Notes: a model not told the origin generated them from the sequence alone. A stretch of DNA of 64,000 nucleotides from Lutibacter sp. A80 (GCF_022429645.1 NZ_CP092480.1:124001-188000); one strand, 5' to 3'. Counted from the first letter of the stretch, positions 1-8,679 are shown. A program made the numbers and translations.

Positions 1-155
1 TCAAACGATCCGAAATACTGATAGAAGAGCGTTTCTTCAAAATTGTTTTCTTTGGTAAATACATAAACTGATGAAGGTTTTGAATTGTTTTTTAAAACAT
101 AATCTATGTAGAAACTTATAATATCTGATGATTTTAATTGTTTTGTATGTTTCAT
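1..155 (-). CDS. TetR-like transcriptional regulator, N-terminal part (runs off the window)
   Basis: The minus strand reads in frame from an ATG at 155 to the window edge with no stop, giving about 51 residues that begin MKHTKQLKSSDIISFYIDYV. This resembles the helix-turn-helix start of the small TetR-like regulators common in Flavobacteriaceae (a pattern of SVYxF followed by FYxYFGSF). The DNA-binding core lies in this part; the ligand-binding part lies outside the window. It is divergent from the pterin/stress operon starting at 320, so it is a natural candidate regulator of that operon and of itself. The family call rests on recalled similarity of a short fragment and is moderate. Confidence 0.6.
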   Translation of the reverse strand, partial: MKHTKQLKSSDIISFYIDYVLKNNSKPSSVYVFTKENNFEETLFYQYFGSF

Positions 156-163
156 AATGTTAT

Positions 164-319
164 TTTGTTTAATATATATTTATACAAATTAAACAAAAAT
201 AATCAATTAAACAAACTTACTTCTATGTTAAAAGTTTATAGTTCTATAAATAAAACAAATAGCTAATAGTTAAATATTTAAATAAAATGTTTAGCTTTGT
301 TTAAAATAAAATAAACAAA
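164..319. promoter_or_regulatory. Divergent promoter region with reiterated TTTGTTTA motif
   Basis: Between the two divergent genes the 10-mer TTTGTTTAAT lies at 164-173, with its reverse complement ATTAAACAAA at 188-197 and again at 206-215 (18-bp step). A further inverted pair, TTTGTTTA at 296-303 and TAAACAAA at 312-319, ends directly at the start codon at 320. Five copies in 156 bp look like operator sites rather than chance, although the region is AT-rich. A minus-strand TATTTTTG (194-201) could be the -7 box of the regulator gene, so the motif overlaps the presumed promoters on both sides. Confidence 0.5.
292..299 (+). promoter_or_regulatory. Probable -7 box for the pterin/stress operon
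   Basis: TAGCTTTG fits the Bacteroidetes -7 consensus TAnnTTTG and would start transcription about 306, 14 bp before the ATG at 320. No clean TTTG -33 element is seen at 19-21 bp. The box overlaps one TTTGTTTA copy, so a bound regulator would block it. Confidence 0.5.
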
Positions 320-733
320 ATGGGTTTTAAGGTTGCAATATCAAGAAGAGAACATTTTAATTCAGCTCACAGATTACACAATAAAAAGTGGTCTGATGAA
401 AAGAATTTAAATGTGTTCGGTAAATGTAATAATCCAAATTATCATGGTCATAATTATGAATTAGAGGTTAAGGTGATTGGCACGGTTAATGAAGATACAG
501 GTTATATAATAGATACAAAACAGTTATCAAGTTTAATTAAGGAACATGTTCTAGATAAATTTGATCACAAGAATCTTAATTTAGATGTAGCAGAATTTAA
601 AAAATTAAACCCAACTGCTGAAAATATTGTAATTGTTACCTATAATATATTAAGACCTCATATTGAGGAAGACTACGAACTAAAAATCAAATTATATGAA
701 ACACCAAGAAACTTTGTTGAATATCCCTACTAA
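320..733 (+). CDS. 6-pyruvoyl-tetrahydropterin synthase-like protein (PTPS/QueD family)
   Basis: This 137-residue protein has the full-length T-fold of the PTPS/QueD family. Zinc ligands are visible as H17, H42 and H44 (the HGH motif); C36 is the candidate catalytic Cys, D82-H83 the catalytic dyad, and E127 the pterin anchor. The spacing Cys-x5-HGHNY is that of true PTPS enzymes rather than the Cys-x3-HGH of QueD, which favours conversion of dihydroneopterin triphosphate to 6-pyruvoyl-tetrahydropterin over preQ0 synthesis. It overlaps the GTP cyclohydrolase gene by 38 bp, the enzyme that makes its substrate. Substrate preference is inferred from the motif only. Confidence 0.85.
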   Translation: MGFKVAISRREHFNSAHRLHNKKWSDEKNLNVFGKCNNPNYHGHNYELEVKVIGTVNEDTGYIIDTKQLSSLIKEHVLDKFDHKNLNLDVAEFKKLNPTAENIVIVTYNILRPHIEEDYELKIKLYETPRNFVEYPY

Positions 734-1397
734 CGGATTAAAATTGAACGGTTTTACTTTTGATGAAATAGGAGATGATCATTTATATACAGGAATTGAA
801 ACGCCTTTAAAAGCTAATGCTTTCGATATTTCTGATGAAGATAAAAAAGAAAAAATAGCTGATTTATTTTCGCAAATAATGAATGTTATAGGCTTAGATT
901 TAACCGATGATTCTTTAAAGGGAACCCCTAAAAGAGTTGCAAAAATGTATATTGATGAGATATTTTCAGGTTTAAATCCGAAAAATAAACCTAAAATAGC
1001 ATTGTTTGATAACAAGTATAAATACAATCAAATGTTGATTGAAAAGAATATCCAATTTTATTCTAATTGCGAGCATCATTTTGTGCCAATTTTTGGAAAA
1101 GTGCACGTAGCGTATGTTTCATCTGGAAAAGTAATTGGACTTTCTAAAATTAATAGAATTGTGCAATATTTTGCCAATAGACCACAAGTACAAGAACGTT
1201 TAACAAATCAAATTGCATTAGAGCTTTCAGAAATTTTAGAGACTAAAGATGTTGCAGTTATTATAGATGCTAAGCATTTATGTGTTGCATCAAGAGGTAT
1301 AAAAGATGATTCTTCAGCTACTATTACAAGTTATTACGGTGGTGTATTTAATCAGCCAGAAAAAATTGTAGAACTTCAAAATTATTTAAAATTATAA
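696..1397 (+). CDS. folE: GTP cyclohydrolase I
   Basis: The 233-residue protein converts GTP to 7,8-dihydroneopterin triphosphate, the first step of folate and biopterin synthesis. Zinc ligands are visible as C125, H128 and C196, in CEHH and KHLC motifs, and the conserved GLSKINRIV segment follows. The ATG at 696 lies inside the preceding PTPS-like gene (38-bp overlap); no other Met is available before residue 62, and the N-terminal tail matches relatives in length, so this start is preferred. Overlap with the PTPS-like gene suggests coupled translation and a dedicated pterin pathway. Confidence 0.95.
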   Translation: MKHQETLLNIPTNGLKLNGFTFDEIGDDHLYTGIETPLKANAFDISDEDKKEKIADLFSQIMNVIGLDLTDDSLKGTPKRVAKMYIDEIFSGLNPKNKPKIALFDNKYKYNQMLIEKNIQFYSNCEHHFVPIFGKVHVAYVSSGKVIGLSKINRIVQYFANRPQVQERLTNQIALELSEILETKDVAVIIDAKHLCVASRGIKDDSSATITSYYGGVFNQPEKIVELQNYLKL

Positions 1398-1400
1398 ACT

Positions 1401-1622
1401 ATGGAGCTAGTAAAAGAAGCATTGGAATTTGAACAACGTAAACTTTCATTAAAAACTACAAACGATAGAATTATAGCCTCAAAAGAAGTGAAAGGATTAA
1501 TTTTAGGAATCAATGAGATTTATAAAAAAACGAAGAATCCTGAGTTAATGGCTATTATGAAACGATTAACGGTTATTAAGAAAAAAATTGAAAAACGTTT
1601 AAAGTTGCGCATTACGGTTTAA
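1401..1622 (+). CDS. Conserved hypothetical small protein (73 aa)
   Basis: A basic, helical 73-residue protein with no signal peptide or membrane segment. The C-terminal half is rich in Lys/Arg (IKKKIEKRLKLR). It starts 3 bp after folE and ends 9 bp before the SDR gene, so it belongs to the operon. I recall similar short proteins in comparable flavobacterial stress/pterin clusters but know no function. The coding call rests on tight operon spacing and codon usage like its neighbours. Confidence 0.75.
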   Translation: MELVKEALEFEQRKLSLKTTNDRIIASKEVKGLILGINEIYKKTKNPELMAIMKRLTVIKKKIEKRLKLRITV

Positions 1623-1631
1623 AGCTAAAGT

Positions 1632-2315
1632 ATGAAAACTATTGTTATAATTGGTGGAAGTAAAGGAATAGGTAAGGCGATTATAAAATTGCTGTTAGAA
1701 ACTTATAAAATAATAAATTTGAGTAGATCTCAACCGGATTTTACACATCAAAATTTAATACACTATTCTTGTGATGTTTTAAATGACGAATTACCAGATA
1801 TTGAAGAAGTAGATTCCTTAATTTATTGTCCTGGAAGCATTAATTTAAAACCTTTTGAGCGTTTGAAACTTGAAGATTTTAAAAACGATTTTGACATTAA
1901 TTTTATTGGTGCGGTTAAAGCTATTCAAAAATATTTACCAAATTTAAAACAATCTAAAAATTCAAGTATTTTATTGTTTAGTACAGTTGCTGCTAAATTA
2001 GGAATGCCATTTCATACAAGTGTGGCGAGCGTAAAATCTGCAATTGAAGGTTTAGTAAAATCTTTAGCAGCAGAATATGCTCCAAAAATTAGAATAAATG
2101 CAATTGCACCAACCGTTACAGATACAACATTGGCCGCTAAATTATTAAGAAATGATAGACAAAAGGAACAAATAATTGAGAGGCATCCTTTAAAAAAGTA
2201 TTTAACTCCAGAAGAAGTAGCTGAAATGGCTTGGTTTTTAATTTCAGAAAAATCAGCTTCTATATCTGGACAAATTTTTGAAATGGATTGTGGAATTACT
2301 ACATTTAAGAATTAA
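1632..2315 (+). CDS. SDR-family protein lacking the catalytic tyrosine
   Basis: The 227-residue protein has a Rossmann start with GGSKGIG (residues 8-14) for NAD(P) binding, a candidate catalytic Ser/Thr (S117/T118), and the conserved K135. The Tyr four residues before that Lys in classical SDRs is V131. The C-terminal substrate loop (APTVTDT) and the terminal SGQIFEMDCG are conserved as in other SDRs. In this operon a reductase acting after PTPS, like sepiapterin reductase, would be expected, but without the Tyr it may catalyse differently, bind only, or regulate. The SDR fold is certain; the reaction is not known. Confidence 0.85.
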   Translation: MKTIVIIGGSKGIGKAIIKLLLETYKIINLSRSQPDFTHQNLIHYSCDVLNDELPDIEEVDSLIYCPGSINLKPFERLKLEDFKNDFDINFIGAVKAIQKYLPNLKQSKNSSILLFSTVAAKLGMPFHTSVASVKSAIEGLVKSLAAEYAPKIRINAIAPTVTDTTLAAKLLRNDRQKEQIIERHPLKKYLTPEEVAEMAWFLISEKSASISGQIFEMDCGITTFKN

Positions 2316-2335
2316 TCATAAATTAAAATTAACTA

Positions 2336-2893
2336 ATGAAAATAATAAGTTTAATTACAAGTATAATACTATCAGTATTTTTTATTAACGAAACAAATTT
2401 AAATAATATTACTATGAGTGCGCAAACATCTTTGTATGACATTTCAATAAATAGCATTACAGGTGAACAAATTAACTTTAAAGATTTTAAAGGGAAAAAA
2501 ATATTGTTTGTAAACACAGCATCGGAATGTGGGTTTACGGGACAATACGAAGGTCTAGAGAAATTACACCAAACTTATAAAGATAAATTGGTTGTAATTG
2601 GACTTCCTTGCAATCAATTTGGAGGGCAAGAGCCTGGAACTTTAACAGAAATTCAAACTTTTTGTACCCAAAATTATGGAGTTACTTTTTTAATGACAGA
2701 AAAAATTGATGTTAAGGGAGATAATCAGCATCCTTTGTATGCTTGGTTAACAAAAAAAGAATTAAATGGTGTAAAAAGTTCTTCAGTAAAATGGAATTTC
2801 CAAAAGTACTTGATTGATGAAAACGGAAATTATATAGATTTCTATTATTCGCTAACAAAACCAATGAGTAGTAAAATTACAAAGCAACTATAA
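2336..2893 (+). CDS. Glutathione/thioredoxin-dependent peroxidase
   Basis: 185 residues. The peroxidatic Cys is C65 in NTASECGFT, with Q98 (NQFGGQEPG) and W153-N154 (VKWNF) completing the catalytic tetrad; C110 is placed where thioredoxin-dependent relatives have the resolving Cys. It reduces hydrogen and lipid peroxides. The first 24 residues are hydrophobic and look like a signal peptide, suggesting an envelope location; an internal Met at residue 27 would give a cytoplasmic form. Its stop overlaps the tspO start by 1 bp (TAATG). Confidence 0.93.
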   Translation: MKIISLITSIILSVFFINETNLNNITMSAQTSLYDISINSITGEQINFKDFKGKKILFVNTASECGFTGQYEGLEKLHQTYKDKLVVIGLPCNQFGGQEPGTLTEIQTFCTQNYGVTFLMTEKIDVKGDNQHPLYAWLTKKELNGVKSSSVKWNFQKYLIDENGNYIDFYYSLTKPMSSKITKQL

Positions 2894-3354
2894 TGAAACA
2901 ACTAATGTGGTTAGTATTATTTTTAATTATAAATTTTGCAGCACTAGGTATTGGTAGTTGGTTGATGAATAATGGTCCTTCGTCTGGCTGGTATTTAACC
3001 TTAAATAAAGCGCCTTGGACACCTCCAGGATGGGCTTTTGGCGTAGCTTGGACTACAATTATGATTTGTTTTTCAATATACTTATCGTATTTAGTGAATG
3101 TAAAAGAAACAAATTTATTTTGGACACTATTTATATTACAATTTGTGTTAAACGTGTCTTGGAACTTTATATTTTTTAACCAACACGCTATAGGTGCTGC
3201 CTTAATAGTAATAATTTTATTAACGGTATTGGTTGGTTATTATTTATTCAGTTTTTTAGCTGATATGAAGTTTAAATCCTTATTAATAGCACCTTATTTT
3301 ATATGGTTATTGATTGCAACCAGTTTAAATGCTTATACATATTTAAAAAATTAA
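2893..3354 (+). CDS. TspO/MBR family membrane protein
   Basis: 153 residues with five predicted membrane helices and the Trp/Pro-rich loop of the TspO family (PWTPPGWAFG, residues 40-49). TspO proteins bind tetrapyrroles and cholesterol-like ligands in the inner membrane and are linked to light and oxidative-stress responses. The 1-bp overlap with the peroxidase gene implies translational coupling. Ligand and role here are inferred from the family. Confidence 0.93.
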   Translation: MKQLMWLVLFLIINFAALGIGSWLMNNGPSSGWYLTLNKAPWTPPGWAFGVAWTTIMICFSIYLSYLVNVKETNLFWTLFILQFVLNVSWNFIFFNQHAIGAALIVIILLTVLVGYYLFSFLADMKFKSLLIAPYFIWLLIATSLNAYTYLKN

Positions 3355-3358
3355 TTTA

Positions 3359-3844
3359 ATGAAATTTTCATCAAAAGGAATTGTTTATCGTTTATCTTCA
3401 AAGCAAAAGTTACCAATTACAGTTGATGAAGCTTGGGAGTTTTTATCAAGTCCCAAAAATTTAAAAATAATTACACCAGATTATATGAGTTTCGATATAC
3501 TTTCTGGTGCAGATAAGCCAATGTTTGCAGGTCAAATTATACAGTATATAGTAACGCCAATACTCGGTATTAAAACAAATTGGGTAACTGAAATAACACA
3601 CGTTGTAGATAAACAGTATTTTGTTGATGAACAGCGGTTTGGACCATATTCGCTTTGGCATCACAAACATTTTATTAAAGAAATTCAAGGAGGAGTAGAA
3701 ATGGAAGATATTATAGATTACAAAGTTCCTTTTGGAGTTTTAGGCAGGTTGGTACATCCATTTTTAGTAAAGCCAAAACTTACAGAGATTTTTAATTACA
3801 GAACCAAAAAGTTAATTGAACTTTTTGGACATTATAAAACATAG
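3359..3844 (+). CDS. SRPBCC (START-like) family ligand-binding protein
   Basis: 161 residues with no signal peptide. The pattern of the SRPBCC/polyketide-cyclase fold is visible: an N-terminal strand, then a helix containing VDEAWEFLSSPKNL, several amphipathic strands and a long C-terminal helix. Such proteins bind hydrophobic ligands in a deep cavity. It lies 4 bp after tspO and 3 bp before the CIA30 gene. I recall members of this subgroup beside TspO, SDR and photolyase genes in other bacteria; the ligand is unknown. Confidence 0.8.
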   Translation: MKFSSKGIVYRLSSKQKLPITVDEAWEFLSSPKNLKIITPDYMSFDILSGADKPMFAGQIIQYIVTPILGIKTNWVTEITHVVDKQYFVDEQRFGPYSLWHHKHFIKEIQGGVEMEDIIDYKVPFGVLGRLVHPFLVKPKLTEIFNYRTKKLIELFGHYKT

Positions 3845-3847
3845 TAA

Positions 3848-4381
3848 ATGCTAACTTTTAAATATGTTATTCTTATGACTTTAATGCTAGATTCAAATTA
3901 CACGATAGTTAATTTTACAAAAAACACCATGTTATATGACTGGGTTACTGTAACCGATGTAGTTATGGGCGGACAGTCTACTAGTACAATTAGTATTAAT
4001 GCAGCAGGAAATGCACTATTTAAAGGAAGCATATCTTTAGAAAATAATGGCGGATTTTCTTTGCTAAGACATCGTTTTCAAAAGTTAGATATATCTCAAT
4101 TCAATAATATTAAACTTCGTTTAAAGGGCGATGGTAAAATGTATCAATTTAGAATAAAACCATCTAGATTTCATCAATATGCATATATTTATAATTTTAA
4201 AACCAATGGAGAGTGGCAAACTATTGAGCTAAACTTAACAGATTTTCAACCTGCTTTTAGGGGTAGAAATCTAGATATGCCAAATTTTTCAGGAAATGAG
4301 CTCGAAGAAATTGGTTTTTTAATAGGAAATAAATTGTCTGAAAATTTTGAACTTGTAATAAACTCTATTGTTTTAGAATAA
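3848..4381 (+). CDS. CIA30 family protein
   Basis: 177 residues matching the CIA30 family (complex I intermediate-associated protein 30), with a DVVMGGQSTS start motif and beta-sandwich strands such as FRIKPSRFHQYAYIYNF. The fold resembles a carbohydrate-binding module. The first 20 residues are hydrophobic and could export it. The bacterial role is not established; in this operon it accompanies redox-stress proteins. Family call good, function unknown. Confidence 0.8.
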   Translation: MLTFKYVILMTLMLDSNYTIVNFTKNTMLYDWVTVTDVVMGGQSTSTISINAAGNALFKGSISLENNGGFSLLRHRFQKLDISQFNNIKLRLKGDGKMYQFRIKPSRFHQYAYIYNFKTNGEWQTIELNLTDFQPAFRGRNLDMPNFSGNELEEIGFLIGNKLSENFELVINSIVLE

Positions 4382-4388
4382 TTTTTAT

Positions 4389-4745
4389 ATGAATAAAAGA
4401 CCGTTTATACCAAGTGCAATTATTTTAGATACCACAAAAGCGCTAGAAAAATTTCAGAATTTAACATTGCGACCGATAATTAAATCGTTAAACGATTTAT
4501 TACAAGGCTATTTAAAAAATTATATTCTTTTAAAAAGGTTTAATATAGCTACTGCAACTACTATCGATAAAGATAAATTTATTACATCTGCATTTTTGAA
4601 TGATAATCAATTAAAAAATGAAATAAAAGGGATGGTAATCGGTCATTTTTCTATTGAAGAATTTAATTTTTATATAGAGCATCAAAAACAGATTAACAAA
4701 AGAATTTTAAGCATTGTTAAGCAGCGTGTTTTAAGTTATTATTAA
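4389..4745 (+). CDS. Conserved hypothetical protein (118 aa), last gene of the pterin/stress operon
   Basis: A helical soluble protein with no signal peptide, 7 bp after the CIA30 gene. It contains ALEKFQNLTLRPIIK near the start and a conserved-looking GMVIGHFSIEEFNFY segment at about residues 81-95. I recall flavobacterial relatives sometimes labelled glyoxalase, but I see no glyoxalase metal-binding pattern and do not support that name. Confidence 0.7.
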   Translation: MNKRPFIPSAIILDTTKALEKFQNLTLRPIIKSLNDLLQGYLKNYILLKRFNIATATTIDKDKFITSAFLNDNQLKNEIKGMVIGHFSIEEFNFYIEHQKQINKRILSIVKQRVLSYY

Positions 4746-5133
4746 AACAGGTTCATTTTTTATATTAAAAATTAAAATTTTAGATTAATAATTAACACAA
4801 TGTTTTTTGAATTACATGATGTGTTGCATAATTACTATTTAATACAATTTAGTCTTTAAACGAGGGGTGTTTTTTGTGTTAATGCACTGTTAATTTTGTT
4901 ACATATTACTTTCTAAATGGTAAACCAAATTGGTAAACCAGCTGTAAGTTAGTTATTTATAAACATTAAATAAAACGATTATAAATAGCTTTCTCTTTTT
5001 TTTAACTGATATTTATCATTATAACTCTTGGTTAAATCTTCTAATTTTACAATACTTAATTAAATAATAAATATGGTTTGTAGCAACTTCAAGCAAATAC
5101 TACAAGCTGTTTTACGTAAATAAAATAGAAGAA
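4746..5133. other. Intergenic region before nifJ (388 bp)
   Basis: Very AT-rich with no convincing coding frame. It holds a possible -7 box TAATTTTG at 4891-4898 and, just downstream, a tandem TGGTAAACCA repeat. The rest up to the nifJ start has no recognisable structure; if transcription starts near 4905 the nifJ leader is about 230 nt. Confidence 0.5.
4918..4940. promoter_or_regulatory. Tandem TGGTAAACCA repeat upstream of nifJ (possible operator)
   Basis: The near-palindrome TGGTAAACCA occurs at 4918-4927 and exactly again at 4931-4940, a 13-bp step. Each copy is TGGT-AA-ACCA, self-complementary except the centre. It sits about 20 bp downstream of the TAATTTTG box at 4891-4898, where a repressor could act. 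The regulator is unknown. Confidence 0.45.
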
Positions 5134-8100
5134 ATGAAACCAGAAACGAAGAAATTAATTTGTGATGCAAATGAGGCTGTGGCTAGAGTTGCGCATAAAA
5201 CAAATGAAGTTTGTGCAATTTATCCAATTACGCCAGCGTCTCCAATGGGAGAGCATGTAGATGTGTTTAGCGCAAAAGGAGAAAAAAATATTTGGGGAGA
5301 TGTTCCAAGAATAATTGAGATGCAAAGTGAAGCAGGAGCTGCCGGGACAGTTCATGGTTCTCTTCAAGGAGGTGCACTTACTACTACATTTACAGCATCA
5401 CAAGGGCTGTTATTAATGTTACCTAATATGTATAAAATGGCAGGGGAATTATTACCAACGGTAATTCATGTTGCAGCAAGAACACTTGCAACACATGCAT
5501 TATCAATTTTTGGTGATCATTCAGATGTTATGTCTGCTCGTCAAACAGGTTTTTCCATGTTATTTGGTGGTTCTGTTCAAGAAGCACACGATTTTGCTTT
5601 AATATCACAAGTAGCAGCTTTGAAAAGTAAAGTTCCAATGATGAATATTTTTGATGGATTTAGAACTTCACATGAAATTTCAAAAATTGATGCTATTCCT
5701 GAAGATGTTATAAAAGCAATGATGCCAGAGGAAGAGATTATGAAGCATAAAAAAAATGCTTTAGAACCTGAAAATCCTGTTGTAAGAGGAACAGCTCAAA
5801 ATCCAGATGTATTTTTCCAAGCTAGAGAAGCTGCAAATTCTTATTATGAAAAAGTTCCTGGAATTGTTCAAGAAACAATGGATGAATTTTATGAGCATAC
5901 TGGAAGAAAATATAGTTTATTCTACTATATAGGACACCCTGAGGCTGAAAAAGTTGTAGTTATTATGGGATCTGGAGAAGGACCTGTAAGAGAAACTATT
6001 GATACATTAGTAGAGCAAGATGAAAAAGTAGGAGCGTTATTTGTTCGTTTATATCGTCCATTCTCAGTAGAAAACTTTATTGAGCAAATGCCAAAAACTG
6101 TTAAAAAAGTAGCTGTTTTAGATAGAACTAAAGAACCTGGAAGTACAGGAGAACCTTTATATTTAGATGTAGTTACTGCTTATGTTGAAGGTGGTGAAGC
6201 TATGCCAACTATTGTAGGAGGTCGTTATGGACTTTCTTCTAAAGAGTTTAATCCTGCAATGGTTAAAGGTATTTTTGATGAGTTAGATAAAGAAGCTCCT
6301 AAAAATCACTTTACAGTAGGTATTAATGATGATGTAACACATACAAGTATTGAATATAAACCAACATTTGAAACTAAAAAATCTACATTTAATTGTATGT
6401 TCTATGGTTTAGGATCTGATGGTACTGTAGGTGCTAATAAAAATTCAATTAAAATTATTGGTGAAACAACCGATAATCATGTACAAGGTTATTTTGTGTA
6501 CGATTCTAAAAAAGCAGGAGCACAAACAGTTTCCCATTTACGTTTTGGACCAGAACCTATTTATTCTTCATACTTAATTAGTACTGCTAATTTTATTGCT
6601 TGTCATCAACCAAATTTTGTGAATGAATATGATATCTTGAAAAAGATAAAAAAAGGAGGTACTTTCTTACTAAATACACCACATTCAAAATATAAAGTTT
6701 GGGCAGAGTTACCAAGTGCAGTTCAAAAAAGAATAATTGACAATAATGTTGAGTTCTATGTTATTGATGCTACAAAGGTTGCTGCAGAAGCTAATTTAGG
6801 AAAACGAACTAATACTGTATTGCAAACTTGTTTCTTCGCTATTTCTGGTGTGCTTCCAAAAGATGAAGCTATTAAGAAAATTAAAGAAGCTATTGTTAAA
6901 TCGTATTCTAAAAAAGGAGATAAAGTTGTTCAAATGAACTTTAATGCTGTAGATAAATCTTTAGAAAATTTACAAAAAGTAGAATATCCTTGCCATACAA
7001 CAAATGAAGATGGTTTAGTGCCAATGATGACTGAAAATGCAGACAATTTTGTAAAAGAAGTTTTAGGTACTATTTTAGCAGGTAACGGAGATACATTACC
7101 AGTAAGTACGTTTACTGCAGATGGTACGTTCCCAACAGGTACTACACAGTATGAAAAACGTGGTATTGCAGATGCTGTTCCAACTTGGGATAATGAAAAT
7201 ATTTGTACACAATGTAATAAATGTGTTGCAATTTGTCCACATGCTGCAATTAGAGCAAAAGTAGTTTCTAATGATTTATTAGAAAATGCTCCTGAAGGTT
7301 TAAAACATGTTCCTGCAAAAGGAAGACCGTTTGATAGTAAAACAGAAAGTTATGTTTTACAAGTTTCTCCAGAAGATTGTACAGGATGTGACCTTTGTGT
7401 TCAGGTTTGTCCAGCAGAAAGTAAAGAGCTTGAAGGTGTTTTTGCTATTAATTTAGCTAAGAAATCTGAAGTTGAAAAAGTAGAAGGTGAAAATTGGGAT
7501 TACTTTATTGATCTACCAGACTATGATAGAACTAAATTAGTAACTACTAATGTAAAAGGTTCTCAATTCTTACGTCCATTATTTGAGTTCTCAGGAGCTT
7601 GTTCAGGTTGTGGTGAAACACCATATATTAAGTTAATTACACAATTGTATGGAGATAGCATGGTAGTTGCAAATGCTACAGGTTGTTCTTCAATTTATGG
7701 AGGTAATTTACCAACAACACCATACACAAAAAATAAAGATGGTAGAGGACCAGCTTGGGCAAATTCTTTATTTGAAGATAATGCAGAATTTGGTTTAGGT
7801 ATAAAATTAGCCTTAACTAAAAAAGAAGAGATAGCTGTTAGTTTATTAAAATCTTTAGAAAATGTAATTGGAAGTGTATTAACAAATAAAATTATAGACA
7901 ATCCAGAAAATACAGAAATATTAAAAGAAGAAAAAATTAATGATATTGCTGAATTAAATGCTATTTTAGATACAATAGATACCTATGAAGCTAAAAAACT
8001 AAGAAACCTTTCAGAATACTTACGTAAAAAAGCCGTTTGGATATTTGGAGGTGATGGTTGGGCTTATGATATTGGATATGGTGGAGTTGACCATGCATTA

Positions 8101-8664
8101 GCTTCAGGAGAAAATATTAATATTTTAGTAATGGATACAGAAGTGTATTCTAATACTGGAGGGCAAGCATCTAAAGCAACACCTTTAGGAGCAAGTGCTA
8201 AATTTGCAATGAAAGGTAAACAAAGCAATAAAAAAAGTTTAGCCTTACAAGCAGTTTCTTATGGTAATGTTTATGTTGCTCAAATTGCAATTGGAGCAAA
8301 AGATAATCAAACTCTAAAAGCTATTAAAGAAGCAGAAGCATATCCAGGTCCATCAATAATTATAGCTTATTCACATTGTGGTGAACATGGTTACGATTTA
8401 AAAGATGGTGCAGCACATCAAGAAAAAGCTGTAGAAACAGGATATTGGCCATTATTTAGATTTAATCCTTTAGAAGCAAAAGGAAAGAAATTTAGATTAG
8501 ATTCTAAAGCTCCTTCAGCTCCATTAGAAGAATTTATGTACTCTGAAACACGTTTTACTCGAGTAGTAAAAGAAAATAAAGAGATTGCAAAAGACTTATT
8601 AGATAGAGCTCAAGAACAAGTAGATATCCAATGGGAACGATTAGAATTATATAAAAATTTATAA
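5134..8664 (+). CDS. nifJ: Pyruvate:ferredoxin (flavodoxin) oxidoreductase
   Basis: 1176 residues, the full single-chain length. It oxidises pyruvate and CoA to acetyl-CoA and CO2, passing electrons to ferredoxin or flavodoxin. Visible are the N-terminal pyruvate site (PITPASPMGE, T33), two 4Fe-4S motifs (C691/C694/C697/C701 and C749/C752/C755/C759), the Cys ligands of the proximal cluster (C823, C826 and C1082), and the thiamine-diphosphate site GDGWAYDIG at about 973 with NTGGQ at 1007. It is transcribed alone and ends in a strong terminator. Confidence is very high. Confidence 0.97.
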   Translation: MKPETKKLICDANEAVARVAHKTNEVCAIYPITPASPMGEHVDVFSAKGEKNIWGDVPRIIEMQSEAGAAGTVHGSLQGGALTTTFTASQGLLLMLPNMYKMAGELLPTVIHVAARTLATHALSIFGDHSDVMSARQTGFSMLFGGSVQEAHDFALISQVAALKSKVPMMNIFDGFRTSHEISKIDAIPEDVIKAMMPEEEIMKHKKNALEPENPVVRGTAQNPDVFFQAREAANSYYEKVPGIVQETMDEFYEHTGRKYSLFYYIGHPEAEKVVVIMGSGEGPVRETIDTLVEQDEKVGALFVRLYRPFSVENFIEQMPKTVKKVAVLDRTKEPGSTGEPLYLDVVTAYVEGGEAMPTIVGGRYGLSSKEFNPAMVKGIFDELDKEAPKNHFTVGINDDVTHTSIEYKPTFETKKSTFNCMFYGLGSDGTVGANKNSIKIIGETTDNHVQGYFVYDSKKAGAQTVSHLRFGPEPIYSSYLISTANFIACHQPNFVNEYDILKKIKKGGTFLLNTPHSKYKVWAELPSAVQKRIIDNNVEFYVIDATKVAAEANLGKRTNTVLQTCFFAISGVLPKDEAIKKIKEAIVKSYSKKGDKVVQMNFNAVDKSLENLQKVEYPCHTTNEDGLVPMMTENADNFVKEVLGTILAGNGDTLPVSTFTADGTFPTGTTQYEKRGIADAVPTWDNENICTQCNKCVAICPHAAIRAKVVSNDLLENAPEGLKHVPAKGRPFDSKTESYVLQVSPEDCTGCDLCVQVCPAESKELEGVFAINLAKKSEVEKVEGENWDYFIDLPDYDRTKLVTTNVKGSQFLRPLFEFSGACSGCGETPYIKLITQLYGDSMVVANATGCSSIYGGNLPTTPYTKNKDGRGPAWANSLFEDNAEFGLGIKLALTKKEEIAVSLLKSLENVIGSVLTNKIIDNPENTEILKEEKINDIAELNAILDTIDTYEAKKLRNLSEYLRKKAVWIFGGDGWAYDIGYGGVDHALASGENINILVMDTEVYSNTGGQASKATPLGASAKFAMKGKQSNKKSLALQAVSYGNVYVAQIAIGAKDNQTLKAIKEAEAYPGPSIIIAYSHCGEHGYDLKDGAAHQEKAVETGYWPLFRFNPLEAKGKKFRLDSKAPSAPLEEFMYSETRFTRVVKENKEIAKDLLDRAQEQVDIQWERLELYKNL

Positions 8665-8679
8665 ACCAAACTAAGTTGA

